NCBI RefSeq assembly: GCF_023822005.2
Contig: NZ_CP098806.1
Span: forward strand, 248,001 to 312,000
From: Dyadobacter fanqingshengii
GTDB taxonomy: Bacteria > Bacteroidota > Bacteroidia > Cytophagales > Spirosomataceae
DNA: 64,000 nucleotides
Direction: 5' to 3'
Shown here: one piece after another, positions 26,698 through 35,547 of the stretch
How the letters are laid out: each line of letters begins with the position of its first letter
Position numbering within the stretch: the stretch's first letter is position 1
Translations under genes and position numbers: made by a program
Notes under the pieces: model-generated
What the model was told of the DNA's origin: nothing
Databases searched by the model: none
Seen by the model: the letters and a program-made list of their open reading frames with translations, nothing else

Positions 26698-26724
26698 TAT
26701 ATTTGAGTTACAAAAACACTCAAA
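26698..26724 (+). promoter_or_regulatory. Promoter and operator of the vapBC-like module
   Basis: TATATTTG at 26698-26705 matches the Bacteroidota -7 element TAnnTTTG. An inverted repeat, TTTGAGT (26702-26708) with a nine-base spacer and ACTCAAA (26718-26724), overlaps it and ends three bases before the antitoxin ATG, as expected for autorepression. Confidence 0.6.
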
Positions 26725-26727
26725 ACT

Positions 26728-26943
26728 ATGCTTACTGTAATAGAAGGCACTTATGAAAATGGACAGGTAATCCTTGATCATAAACCGAAAGTTGAGAATA
26801 AAACAAAAGTTGTTGTCATATTCGAAGAAATTGAAATGCCGGCAGATACCAATGAAAAACGCCCTTTTGGTATTTCAAAAGGAAACATCACACTAAGTCC
26901 GGACTTTAACGAGCCCCTGGACGATTTAAAAGATTATATGTAA
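26728..26943 (+). CDS. VapB-like antitoxin (DUF2281/AF2212-type N terminus)
   Basis: A 71-residue protein directly before a PIN-domain toxin gene. The N-terminal half MLTVIEGTYENGQVILDHKP..VENKTKVVVIFEE is a small beta-rich DNA-binding-type module seen in antitoxins of PIN toxins; the C-terminal half is acidic and ends DDLKDYM, the expected toxin-binding tail. Its stop is followed immediately by the toxin ATG (no spacing), implying coupled translation. Confidence 0.82.
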   Translation: MLTVIEGTYENGQVILDHKPKVENKTKVVVIFEEIEMPADTNEKRPFGISKGNITLSPDFNEPLDDLKDYM

Positions 26944-27339
26944 ATGAAGGTTTTATTGGATACACACACTGTCTTATGGTTTATTAATGGAGATTCTCAA
27001 ATATCAGTTAAGGCCAAACGAATTATTGAAGATAAAGGCAATGAAGTTTTAATGAGTGCTATCAGTCTTTTTGAGATTTCAATCAAACTCAAATTGACAA
27101 AAATAATACTCCGTAAACCGCTGGCCGAAGTATTTGACGATATCAGAAGTGCAGGCATAGCAATTCTCCCAATTCACAATAAACACCTTCTGGAATATCA
27201 GAACCTTTCCCTGAATGTTGAACACCGTGACCCTTTTGACCGCTTGATCATTTCAACGGCAATTTCAGAGCAAGCTGCGATTGTTAGTGTAGATAAGCAG
27301 TTTGATCATTATCAGAGTCTGGTGGAAATTCTATGGTAA
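26944..27339 (+). CDS. vapC: VapC-like PIN-domain ribonuclease toxin
   Basis: A 131-residue PIN-domain toxin. The acidic metal-binding residues are in place: Asp6 (LLDTHTVLW), Glu44 (SLFEISIK), Asp96 (HRDPFDR) and Asp117 (SVDKQF). This arrangement, with the LDTHxxLW start, is the PhdTxe/VapC subtype common in Bacteroidota. VapC enzymes cleave tRNA or rRNA; the target here is unknown. It forms a two-gene operon with the antitoxin. Confidence 0.92.
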   Translation: MKVLLDTHTVLWFINGDSQISVKAKRIIEDKGNEVLMSAISLFEISIKLKLTKIILRKPLAEVFDDIRSAGIAILPIHNKHLLEYQNLSLNVEHRDPFDRLIISTAISEQAAIVSVDKQFDHYQSLVEILW

Positions 27340-27443
27340 GACGTAAAAAACACCTTTTAGCGGAACAACGGCGCAGGTCTCTGCTGTTACCTTATTAGGG
27401 CGCAATTTTTATCCTTCAAATGGGCATTGGGAAAAAATTAACG

Positions 27444-27451
27444 TACCTTTG
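27444..27451 (+). promoter_or_regulatory. Putative purL -7 element
   Basis: TACCTTTG matches TAnnTTTG and ends 17 bases before the purL ATG, giving a leader of only about ten bases. The nearest upstream TTG (27427-27429) is 14 bases away, shorter than usual. Confidence 0.5.
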
Positions 27452-27468
27452 CGCCATAATTCGATACC

Positions 27469-30400
27469 ATGATCTACTTTTTTGCAGACGAACAGAACAC
27501 TGTTTTTGCGGTCCAGATAGAGCGAACGCTAACAGAATCAGATACTTCCAAATTAAGCTGGCTTTTTGGCGGCGCGGAACTCCGGGATGAAACCGTCATC
27601 ACGGAGTTTTTTGTTGGACCCCGTGCGGCGATGATCACACCGTGGAGTACCAATGCCGTTGAGATCACCCAGAATATGGATATCCAGGGCATCATCCGTA
27701 TTGAGGAATTCAAGAAAGTTGGGGAGGATTTCAAAGATTTCGATCCGATGCTTTCGCAGAAATACAATGAGCTCAACCAGGAAATCTACACGATCAGCAT
27801 TCAGCCCGAATCCATTCTGGAAGTGGCTGACATTGCGGCATATAACAAGCAGGAAGGGCTTTCCCTGAGTGATGAGGAAGTTGATTATTTGAATAAACTG
27901 GCTGAAAAACTCAACCGCAAATTGACGGATTCCGAGGTTTTTGGGTTTTCGCAAGTTAACTCAGAACATTGCCGCCACAAGATTTTCAACGGAACATTTG
28001 TGATTGATGGTGAGGAGCAGCCGGTCTCGTTGTTCAAACTCATCCGCAAAACTTCGGAACTAAATCCGAATTCAATCGTCTCGGCTTATAAGGATAATGT
28101 GGCTTTTATTAAAGGCCCGGTTGTGCAGCAGTTTGCACCGAAAAAACCAGATGTTCCTGAATATTACGAGATTAAAGATTTTCAATCCGTTCTTTCGTTG
28201 AAGGCGGAAACGCATAATTTCCCAACAACTGTGGAGCCATTTAATGGGGCTGCAACGGGCTCAGGCGGTGAAATTCGTGACAGACTTGCAGGCGGACAGG
28301 GTTCTTTGCCGTTGGCAGGAACGGCGGTTTATATGACTGCATTGTCGCGTCTGGAAGAGAATCGTCCTTGGGAAAAAGGTGTTGAAGAACGGGAATGGCT
28401 TTACCAGACACCGATGGATATCCTGATTAAGGCCTCCAATGGTGCAACCGATTTTGGAAACAAATTTGGCCAGCCGCTGATCGTTGGTTCAGTACTAACA
28501 TTTGAACACGAGGAACTTGGAAGGAAACTGGGTTATGATAAGGTGATTATGCAAGCCGGTGGCGTTGGTTACGGCATTGCAGATCAGGCCAAAAAATCCA
28601 AACCCGAAACCGGCGATCAGATCGTTGTCATGGGCGGCGAAAATTACCGGATCGGAATGGGCGGCGCGGCAGTTTCTTCTGCGGATACCGGCGCGTTCGG
28701 TTCGGGCATTGAGTTGAATGCGATCCAGCGTTCCAATCCCGAAATGCAAAAACGGGTTGCCAATGCAGTGCGCGGAATGGTGGAAAGCGGTAATAACACC
28801 ATTGTCTCCATCCACGACCACGGCGCGGGCGGACATTTAAACTGCCTTTCCGAGCTGGTTGAGGAAACGGGTGGTAATATTAATTTGGATAAACTGCCGG
28901 TCGGTGACCCAACGCTTTCTGCGAAGGAAATCATTGGTAATGAGTCTCAGGAGCGTATGGGTCTTGTAATCAGCAAGGAAAATCTGGAAACCTTAAAAAG
29001 GATTGCAGACCGGGAACGTGCGCCGCTTTATCAGGTGGGCGAAGTGACGGGAACGCATCGTTTTACGTTTGAATCCGAGAAAACCGGCGCTAAGCCCATG
29101 GACCTGGAAATGGACGATATGTTTGGCAGTTCACCGAAAACGGTGATGGCCGACAAAACCATTGAAAGAAATTATGAGCCTGTCGCTTACGAAATTGGCA
29201 ACCTGCATGAATATCTGGAACAGATGCTGCAACTGGAAGCTGTTGCGAGCAAAGACTGGCTTACCAATAAAGTGGACCGTTGTGTAGGCGGGCATGTGGC
29301 GAAACAGCAATGCGCTGGTCCCCTGCAATTGCCGTTGAACAATGTGGGCGTAATGGCGCTCGATTTTCAGGGGAAAGATGGCATCGCAACTTCTATTGGC
29401 CATGCACCGCTGTCAGCACTGATCGATCCCGCTGCGGGAAGCCGTAATGCTATCGCTGAGGCACTTTCCAACATCGTATGGGCACCATTAAAAGATAACC
29501 TGACCAGTGTATCGCTGTCTGCGAACTGGATGTGGGCTTGTAAAAATGAAGGCGAAGATGCGCGATTGTATAAGGCTGTGAAAGCTTGCTCGGAGTTTGC
29601 GATCAGCTTGGGAATCAACATTCCAACGGGAAAAGATTCGCTTTCGATGAAGCAGAAATACAAAAATGACGAGGTGATAGCGCCAGGAACTGTGATCATT
29701 TCCGCGGCAGGCCATTGTGACGACATTACTGCGGTTATTGAGCCGGTTTTGAAAAAAACAGGTGGTTCTATTTACTATATCAATCTTTCAGGCGATAATT
29801 ATAAGTTGGGCGGATCTTCATTTGCTCAGATATTGAATAAAATAGGTGACCAAACACCTGATATTCGGGATGCAGGTCAATTCAAAACTGCTTTCAATGC
29901 GATTCAGCAATTGATCAAAGAAGGAAAAATCCAGGCTGGCCATGACATTGGCAGCGGTGGATTAATCACCACATTGCTGGAAATGTGCTTTGCCGACCGT
30001 GATTTGGGCGCTTCTGTTGATCTTTCAGCACTGGGTGGTCAGGATATTATTGAGAAGCTTTTTGCTGAAAACATCGGGATTGTTTTCCAGGCTGATAAGT
30101 CTGCGGAAACATTGCTTGAAGCGCAAGGAGTTGCATTCCACAAAATAGGCAATGTTAACCTGGCTTCTACTTTGTCGGTTAAGGATGCAAGCGGGAAGTG
30201 GGATTTTGATATTGAAACATTGCGTGATGTTTGGTTTAAAACTTCCTATTTACTGGATAAAAAACAAACCAAGCCGGAGCTTGCGAAGGAGCGCTTTGAT
30301 CATTATAAAAATCATCTTTTGCGTTATAAATTCCCGGCTCAATTCAATGGCAAGAAGCCGGTAATCGATGAATCGAAGCCAAGACCAAAGGCGGCGGTGC

Positions 30401-31128
30401 TTCGTGAAAAAGGCAGTAATTCGGAAAGAGAATTGGCCAATGCCATGTATCTGGCAGGTTTTGACGTCAAAGATGTGCATATGACCGACCTTATTTCCGG
30501 TCGCGAAACGCTGGAAGACATTCAGTTTATAGGCGCAGTAGGAGGGTTTTCCAATTCCGACGTTTTGGGTTCAGCGAAAGGCTGGGCGGGGGCTTTTCTC
30601 TTTAATGAAAAGGCCAAGATTGCACTTGAAAATTTCTTCAAACGTGAAGATACATTGTCAGTGGGTGTTTGCAATGGTTGCCAGCTTTTTGTTGAGCTTG
30701 GACTGATCAATGCAGACCACGATCAAAAACCTAAAATGCTGCACAATGCAAGTGGCAAGCACGAAAGCATTTTCACCTCACTCACCATTCAACCGAACAA
30801 ATCCGTAATGCTCTCCACGTTGGCAGGCAGCACATTAGGCGTTTGGGTTTCCCATGGAGAAGGCCGTTTTGATTTCCCATATTCCGAAGATCAATACAAC
30901 ATTGTGGCCAAATACGGCTACGAAACCTATCCAGCCAGTCCGAACGGCTCCGCATTCAACACAGCAATGCTCTGCGATGAAACCGGCCGTCACCTGGTCA
31001 TGATGCCGCACATTGAGCGGTCACTATTCCAGTGGCATTGGGCAAACTATCCGGAGGGACGGAAAGACGAGGTGAGTCCATGGATGGAAGCGTTTGTGAA
31101 CGCGCGGGAGTGGATTGAGGGTTTGTGA
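27469..31128 (+). CDS. purL: Phosphoribosylformylglycinamidine synthase (large, single-chain)
   Basis: A 1219-residue purine biosynthetic enzyme that converts FGAR, ATP and glutamine to FGAM in the cytoplasm. Domain order: N-terminal PurS-like region (1-140), linker, FGAM-synthase ATPase halves with FSQVNSEHCRHKIFNG, LKAETHNFPTTVEPFNGAATGSGGEIRD-type and DHGAGGHLNCLSELVEE segments, and a C-terminal class I glutaminase with the nucleophile Cys1068 in VGVCNGCQLF and the late MMPHIERSLF segment. Length is slightly under that of the proteobacterial enzyme (about 1290). It is a monocistronic housekeeping gene. Confidence 0.97.
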   Translation: MIYFFADEQNTVFAVQIERTLTESDTSKLSWLFGGAELRDETVITEFFVGPRAAMITPWSTNAVEITQNMDIQGIIRIEEFKKVGEDFKDFDPMLSQKYNELNQEIYTISIQPESILEVADIAAYNKQEGLSLSDEEVDYLNKLAEKLNRKLTDSEVFGFSQVNSEHCRHKIFNGTFVIDGEEQPVSLFKLIRKTSELNPNSIVSAYKDNVAFIKGPVVQQFAPKKPDVPEYYEIKDFQSVLSLKAETHNFPTTVEPFNGAATGSGGEIRDRLAGGQGSLPLAGTAVYMTALSRLEENRPWEKGVEEREWLYQTPMDILIKASNGATDFGNKFGQPLIVGSVLTFEHEELGRKLGYDKVIMQAGGVGYGIADQAKKSKPETGDQIVVMGGENYRIGMGGAAVSSADTGAFGSGIELNAIQRSNPEMQKRVANAVRGMVESGNNTIVSIHDHGAGGHLNCLSELVEETGGNINLDKLPVGDPTLSAKEIIGNESQERMGLVISKENLETLKRIADRERAPLYQVGEVTGTHRFTFESEKTGAKPMDLEMDDMFGSSPKTVMADKTIERNYEPVAYEIGNLHEYLEQMLQLEAVASKDWLTNKVDRCVGGHVAKQQCAGPLQLPLNNVGVMALDFQGKDGIATSIGHAPLSALIDPAAGSRNAIAEALSNIVWAPLKDNLTSVSLSANWMWACKNEGEDARLYKAVKACSEFAISLGINIPTGKDSLSMKQKYKNDEVIAPGTVIISAAGHCDDITAVIEPVLKKTGGSIYYINLSGDNYKLGGSSFAQILNKIGDQTPDIRDAGQFKTAFNAIQQLIKEGKIQAGHDIGSGGLITTLLEMCFADRDLGASVDLSALGGQDIIEKLFAENIGIVFQADKSAETLLEAQGVAFHKIGNVNLASTLSVKDASGKWDFDIETLRDVWFKTSYLLDKKQTKPELAKERFDHYKNHLLRYKFPAQFNGKKPVIDESKPRPKAAVLREKGSNSERELANAMYLAGFDVKDVHMTDLISGRETLEDIQFIGAVGGFSNSDVLGSAKGWAGAFLFNEKAKIALENFFKREDTLSVGVCNGCQLFVELGLINADHDQKPKMLHNASGKHESIFTSLTIQPNKSVMLSTLAGSTLGVWVSHGEGRFDFPYSEDQYNIVAKYGYETYPASPNGSAFNTAMLCDETGRHLVMMPHIERSLFQWHWANYPEGRKDEVSPWMEAFVNAREWIEGL

Positions 31129-31132
31129 TTTT

Positions 31133-31250
31133 TTCCTCGGGATTGAAATCCCGGGTTGGGGAATGGGTTGTGCCTGATGGCACTTTGCAGGTTTTTTGTG
31201 CCGTTAGGCACTTTTGATATTGTTGGGCCGGGATATTCATCCTGGCCCTT
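31133..31250. repeat. Dispersed repeat with GTGCC...GGCAC hairpins
   Basis: Contains GTGCCTGATGGCAC and GTGCCGTTAGGCAC small palindromes followed by GCCGGGATATTCATCCTGGC at 31227-31246. The last element recurs as GCCGGGATTCATCCTGGC at 33995-34012 after another GTGCCGTC-type segment. Likely a noncoding repeat family; here it fills the gap between convergent genes. Confidence 0.6.
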
Positions 31251-31282
31251 GTTTTATCTACGGAGTAAAGCCACATTAACAA

Positions 31283-31741
31283 TTACTTCCTCACATAAAC
31301 CTCCAAGATCTCCTGGTCAATTCCTAAACTGTCAATCTTCTCCACGCCACTTTGGATGAGCGTGTCGCCTTTGAGGCGTAGTTTGAAATGGAAATCGCGG
31401 TTTTCCCAGTCGCGGTAGTTGCAGTACTGGAGATGTTCTGAATAATCTTCACCTTTCAGTGTGTAAGTGCCGCCGCCTGCGTCGAAAACGGCTGAGTCGC
31501 CTTTGCCCTGGTTGATGTCGTGCTTCATGAATGTGAAATACGACTCGGTAAACATCTTGATCATTTCCTGATTTTTTACCGGAAATGTAACAAGCGTGTC
31601 ACTTTTGGTAATCACTTTGCTGGATGAAAGCGCCCATGTCCCGATGATCGATGGCGAAGTTGATGCTTTGGAATCTTCTTTTTTTTCGCCACACGCAGCG
31701 CAAATGGTTATGAATGCAAAGGCGTAAAATTTTGATCTCAT
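31283..31741 (-). CDS. Lipocalin-like small lipoprotein
   Basis: A 152-residue lipoprotein (lipobox CAACGEKK, Cys17). The mature start SIIGTWALSSSKVITKSD resembles lipocalin-like or DUF4488-type proteins of Bacteroidota, with alternating beta-strands to the end (FHFKLRLKGDTLIQSGVEK). The open frame extends to 31822, but MRSKFYAFAFITICAACGE at 31741 gives the correct lipoprotein signal. It is divergent from the DUF6152 gene. Ligand unknown. Confidence 0.75.
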   Translation of the reverse strand: MRSKFYAFAFITICAACGEKKEDSKASTSPSIIGTWALSSSKVITKSDTLVTFPVKNQEMIKMFTESYFTFMKHDINQGKGDSAVFDAGGGTYTLKGEDYSEHLQYCNYRDWENRDFHFKLRLKGDTLIQSGVEKIDSLGIDQEILEVYVRK

Positions 31742-31825
31742 TGTCGATTTAAGAATTGAGGTGGATTTTGCTTTCAAGTTAATGGATAATTTGGTTAACT
31801 TTAAATACACTAAACTCAGCATTTT

Positions 31826-32179
31826 ATGAAAAACATTAAAAGCATTTGTTTGTCGCTGGTGGTTTTGCTTTGTGCATCATTTACCGTGCTGCACCACGGC
31901 TGGGCCGACTATGACCAAACAAAGCCGCAGGATTTTACCACAAAGATTGAAGAATCCATTTACGAAAATCCGCACGTGCTCGCTAAGGTGAAGTACAATA
32001 AGGAAATGTACACCGTTTTCCTAGCCCCCACCAGCCGCATGACAGATCGTGGCTTGACAGGCGATATGATCCAAAAAGGCACTTCTGTTCGACTCGTCGC
32101 TTATCCCCACAAGACCGAAAAAGGCGAAATGCGTGCCGAAAGGATCTTTGTTGATGGCAAGAAATTTGAACTTCGCTGA
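31826..32179 (+). CDS. DUF6152 exported protein
   Basis: A 117-residue periplasmic protein with a signal peptide (residues 1-20, LSLVVLLCASFTVL) followed by the hallmark HHGWADYDQTKP segment and a small beta-barrel (TTKIEESIYENPHVLAKVKY, VFLAPTSRMTDRGL). The His-His pair right after the signal is conserved in DUF6152. Its gene is followed after two bases by a DUF6644 membrane-protein gene, a recurrent pairing as far as I recall. Function unknown; metal binding is a guess from the histidines. Confidence 0.8.
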   Translation: MKNIKSICLSLVVLLCASFTVLHHGWADYDQTKPQDFTTKIEESIYENPHVLAKVKYNKEMYTVFLAPTSRMTDRGLTGDMIQKGTSVRLVAYPHKTEKGEMRAERIFVDGKKFELR

Positions 32180-32181
32180 TA

Positions 32182-32652
32182 GTGATTGAATTGCTCGACT
32201 GGCTTGAAAAAACTTCCTGGGCGATAGGAATTCGCCAATCATTGTGGCTATACCCGGCATTGGAAATTGTCCATATCCTCGGTATAGTCATGCTGGTTGG
32301 GCCGGCATTCATGTTTGATCTCAGGCTGCTAGGTTTTTCACAAAACATTCCTTTTGCAAGTCTGGCAGAACATTTATTGCCGTGGTCGCGCAGATCGCTT
32401 TTGCTGATTATTCCCTCGGGCTTGCTGCTTTTTATTACCAATGCCAATGCGCTGGGCGTGGATCCCACGTTTTGGACAAAGATGAGCCTGATAGTGATTG
32501 CTGGAATTAATGTTTTCGTTTTCCATCGGTTTATTTTTAAATCAAGCTTGAACCCGAACGGTGAACTTCCCTTTCAGGCGAGAATCAGTGCCTGCATTTC
32601 CATCATGGTCTGGGTTGCCGTTATTGCCTGTGGCAGGTTGCTGGCTTATTAA
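32182..32652 (+). CDS. DUF6644 integral membrane protein
   Basis: A 156-residue protein with four membrane segments (near 22-44, 69-86, 94-112 and 132-152). It starts IELLDWLEKTSWAIGIRQSLWLYPALEIVHILGI; the His in the EIVHILG helix and the His in FVFHRFIF suggest a b-type-haem-like or metal site, which is inference. I use the GTG at 32182, two bases after the upstream stop; no ATG gives an intact first segment. Operon with the DUF6152 gene. Confidence 0.78.
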   Translation: MIELLDWLEKTSWAIGIRQSLWLYPALEIVHILGIVMLVGPAFMFDLRLLGFSQNIPFASLAEHLLPWSRRSLLLIIPSGLLLFITNANALGVDPTFWTKMSLIVIAGINVFVFHRFIFKSSLNPNGELPFQARISACISIMVWVAVIACGRLLAY

Positions 32653-32671
32653 TTCATTTTGAACATACAAA

Positions 32672-33352
32672 TCAGTCCAGCTCGTTCAGGAAACGTTCGA
32701 TATCATCAATGCCCTTTTTTGTAGCATAAGGCCGAAACAAATGTGCTTTCATGCGCAGATAATGCGTCATTTGGCTGGCGAGATTTTGGCGTGATCCGGA
32801 TAATACGGCTTCGGAAAGCCAAAATCTGTTTTGCAAGCTGTTGCTGGAGACGATCAATAATTTGTCGTCCTCCGAACCGAATTTTACATATTTAGTTTCT
32901 TCCAAAAGAGAAATGTCTTGCACAAGTCCTGAGACACGATCCTGCATAACGGTTTGATAATTAGAGGCAATACGCGTATTCTGTTCCATCAGATGCACCA
33001 TACTCAACATCAAACATTGATATTTCAAGCCATTTTCAAACAGCAGCACATTCTTTTTTAAGAAAATATACAAACTTTTAACGGGCAAATCGATATGGAT
33101 TTGCGTATTAGACGCTGTGTAAGCCTGGCTTAGGCTGAAAACGAGATCATCTTTGGTCGGGAAATAATAGGTGAGGTTGCCGATTCGCATACCCAAATCC
33201 GCGGCGAGCTCCCGCATGCCGACATATTCAATTCCACTCAGGTTAAACAGCTCCAATGCCCGGTTAATAATTTTCTCCCGTGTCGCGTTCACTTTTTGAT
33301 GCAGTAATTTGGTCAATGTCCTAATGCATATTAATTTTAGGTCGTTGTCCAA
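32672..33352 (-). CDS. TetR/AcrR-family regulator 2
   Basis: A 226-residue regulator with an N-terminal helix-turn-helix (about 22-70: NATREKIINRALELFNLSGIEYVGMRELAADLGMRIGNLTYYFPTKDDL) and a helical C-terminal ligand domain. From the ATG at 33352 only 20 bases separate it from the divergent cupin gene; the GTG at 33292, just before NATREKI, would give a normal TetR N terminus and leave room for promoters. The obvious candidate target is the cupin gene; no clear operator palindrome is visible in the gap. Confidence 0.85.
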   Translation of the reverse strand: MDNDLKLICIRTLTKLLHQKVNATREKIINRALELFNLSGIEYVGMRELAADLGMRIGNLTYYFPTKDDLVFSLSQAYTASNTQIHIDLPVKSLYIFLKKNVLLFENGLKYQCLMLSMVHLMEQNTRIASNYQTVMQDRVSGLVQDISLLEETKYVKFGSEDDKLLIVSSNSLQNRFWLSEAVLSGSRQNLASQMTHYLRMKAHLFRPYATKKGIDDIERFLNELD

Positions 33353-33372
33353 ATTTATAACTTTTTAATCGT

Positions 33373-33921
33373 ATGACGAATTTTTATCCAATCACAATCG
33401 ATAATGGCCATGGCGAGCGGCTGACATTCCTTGGGCGCGAGGTTCGGGATGGCGTTGAATATATACAAGTTGAGAATCAGGTAAGCCCTGGGTCCGGCCC
33501 GCCGATGCATGTACATCACCAGCAGCACGAAAGTCTGTATATTCATGAAGGAAAAATGGGCGTTCAGATCGAAGGACAGGACCCTTATTTTCTAAGTAAG
33601 GGTGATTCAGCAACTTTCCATAGCGGAATCGCCCACCGGTTTTGGAATGCAGGTGACACCCCGCTCCAATGTTCGGGAGAAATCTGGCCGCCGCACAACA
33701 TTGAATATTTTTTATCCGAAATATACCGATCCAGCCGCAAGAACGACAAAGGCATGCCCGCTCCGTTCGACGCGGCTTACTTGCTCCGGAAATACAAGAC
33801 CGAATTTGACATGCTGGGCATCCCCCCATTCGTCAAAAAAGTAATATTTCCGATTGTGCTTTTTGTAGGAAAGTTGCGTGGGTTGGACAAGAAGTTTAAG
33901 GATGCGCCGGAGGCAGTTTGA
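33373..33921 (+). CDS. Cupin-domain protein
   Basis: A 182-residue protein with one cupin barrel (about 30-115). Motif 1 is PPMHVHHQQHESLYIHEGKMGVQI (His ligands in HVHHQQHE) and motif 2 is GDSATFHSGIAHRFWNAGDTP (His). The C-terminal 60 residues are helical (PFVKKVIFPIVLFVGKLRGLDKKFKD), a partly hydrophobic tail seen in Bacteroidota cupins. It may be a metal-dependent dioxygenase, isomerase or binding protein. Divergent from a TetR gene. Confidence 0.82.
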   Translation: MTNFYPITIDNGHGERLTFLGREVRDGVEYIQVENQVSPGSGPPMHVHHQQHESLYIHEGKMGVQIEGQDPYFLSKGDSATFHSGIAHRFWNAGDTPLQCSGEIWPPHNIEYFLSEIYRSSRKNDKGMPAPFDAAYLLRKYKTEFDMLGIPPFVKKVIFPIVLFVGKLRGLDKKFKDAPEAV

Positions 33922-33939
33922 GTTTTCATGAATGGTAGG

Positions 33940-34020
33940 ACCTCTATCCAGCCTCAATGTCCCAAGTGCCGTCGGTACGATATATCTCCCTTGCGCCGGG
34001 ATTCATCCTGGCAATATTAA
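33940..34020. repeat. Degenerate second copy of the GCCGGGATTCATCCTGGC repeat
   Basis: AAGTGCCGTCGGTACGA followed by GCCGGGATTCATCCTGGC (33995-34012) resembles the element at 31133-31250. The rest of the 33922-34127 gap holds nothing else recognisable. Confidence 0.45.
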
Positions 34021-34127
34021 ATCAAGATTATCCCAACCCCCAGAATTTGATGTCGGGCATTGATTGCTAGAATATTCTTGCCGATATTTAGCGTGTAAAA
34101 TTACTTTACATCCAAAACCTTCTGGCC

Positions 34128-34823
34128 ATGAAATTGCTTCTACAATGTTCCGGAATAGTGGTTTTTTTGCTTCTTTTTTCTTGTGACGACCGGGAGGCTG
34201 ATGTTGTTAAGGTGAAGGTGGATCAAGAAAAAGTTTTAGCCTCACTGCTGGCAACAAACAGGAATTGGCGGTTTGAGGAGATTTCAATGGAGAAAAAGGG
34301 CGTTAAGACGGTTGAAAACGTGGCGGAATCGTCCAAGTTAATAACGGTCGAAACGCGCATAAACGTTACGCCGAATGTTGGTTTTCGGTTTGAAAGCTAT
34401 CCTAATAATGTTAACAATCTGGACGAGATCATTAGCTCAGGCCCGTTTGGCAAGATTCCTTATGGTGCAACGTCGTTGAGTGAAACGGGTATGGGCCTGA
34501 CAATCGATGGGAGCTGGACCTGGGATGATGCAGCGCAAACCGTCGTGATTACGTCCACATCCTCCATGACAGGAATCGTTTCGGAAATTTCTGAAAATGG
34601 CTGGCGACCCGAAAAAGGTTACCTGGATACTACAATGTTGCCGCTCTTCAAAACATCAGAAGAGGCCCAAACGGCCGGCATACCCGAACGGATCAGGATC
34701 TTATTTGAAGAAAATGACCCAAAGGCCGGGAAGATTACATATAGCATTACGCTGAGAGCCGCTTGGATTACCAGACTTGTTTCCGGCAATTCACGCCAGC
34801 ATTTTTACGACGTGGTTTATTAA
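34128..34823 (+). CDS. Uncharacterised lipoprotein
   Basis: A 231-residue lipoprotein (lipobox LLFSCDDR, Cys19). The mature protein has a charged helical start (VVKVKVDQEKVLASLLATNRNWRFEEISM) and a beta-rich remainder, with an ATNRNWRFEEI-type segment reminiscent of DUF5004 or lipocalin-like lipoproteins. I cannot place it in a family. It ends three bases before the ATG of the 2H phosphoesterase gene, so they may be cotranscribed, although one exported and one cytoplasmic product make a shared function unlikely. Confidence 0.7.
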   Translation: MKLLLQCSGIVVFLLLFSCDDREADVVKVKVDQEKVLASLLATNRNWRFEEISMEKKGVKTVENVAESSKLITVETRINVTPNVGFRFESYPNNVNNLDEIISSGPFGKIPYGATSLSETGMGLTIDGSWTWDDAAQTVVITSTSSMTGIVSEISENGWRPEKGYLDTTMLPLFKTSEEAQTAGIPERIRILFEENDPKAGKITYSITLRAAWITRLVSGNSRQHFYDVVY

Positions 34824-34826
34824 TTG

Positions 34827-35441
34827 ATGAAAAGTAAAACATTATCTGTTTACACCCTCGCGATAAGCCCCGACGAGCGCATAATAGGGCTTGTCAAAAA
34901 GCTCAAAAAGCGGTTGGAGAAGCATCTCGGTAGAAATTATGGCAGCGTGAATGCGCTGGCTCACGTGACCTTAATCCTTTTTGTTGCCTACGAAGACGAT
35001 TACCCGCCCATTTTGGCCGAATTTAAACGGGTTCTGGCCGGGCTTGCACCCTTTAAAGTCGGACTTTCAGGTTTCGGTGATTTTTCTAAAAACCTTCCAT
35101 GCACATTCTATATCAAACCGGATGAATGTTCAAATGGGCAAATTATTGAATGCTGCAAGACGATAGGAACCAATTTCAATAAATTTTTGAAGCGAAGATA
35201 TACCGATCGTTGGGAAATAGTAGGTCGCACAGACCCGCACCTGACCATAGGCCGCGAGCTGGTTCTGGAAGAGATTGAGGCATCCTACGCCTTGTTCACC
35301 GAAGATTTCACTGAGCACTTTACCTGCAATTCCTTCGTTATCCGAAAACTTAACCTCGGAAAAGGACAGTACGAAATCATCGACACCATCCCATTACTGG
35401 GGCACGAATATATGGTAGGCCAGCAGATGCGGCTGTTTTGA
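34827..35441 (+). CDS. Free-standing 2H phosphoesterase (2'-5' RNA ligase-like)
   Basis: A 204-residue cytoplasmic protein of the 2H superfamily, defined by two HxTx motifs: HVTL (His46) and HLTI (His138). The superfamily hydrolyses 2',3'-cyclic or 2'-5' phosphodiesters in RNA or nucleotides. Characteristic internal segments are DDYPPILAEFKRVL, FKVGLSGFGDF, TFYIKP and SFVIRKLN. A TTG at 34824 directly precedes the ATG used here. It is clearly paralogous, along its whole length, to the C-terminal 195 residues of the Fic protein encoded next (35548-37713), down to shared NYGS/SYGS, DDYP, FYIKP, FVIRK and PLLG segments. Substrate unknown. Confidence 0.87.
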   Translation: MKSKTLSVYTLAISPDERIIGLVKKLKKRLEKHLGRNYGSVNALAHVTLILFVAYEDDYPPILAEFKRVLAGLAPFKVGLSGFGDFSKNLPCTFYIKPDECSNGQIIECCKTIGTNFNKFLKRRYTDRWEIVGRTDPHLTIGRELVLEEIEASYALFTEDFTEHFTCNSFVIRKLNLGKGQYEIIDTIPLLGHEYMVGQQMRLF

Positions 35442-35547
35442 TATATAACGTTATTTTTAATTGATTTTCATATTTGAGTAGTGAATCTAACTACTATTCA
35501 TTTTTATTAGCCAATATTCAGTAGCTTTGACAAATCTATTTTAGATT

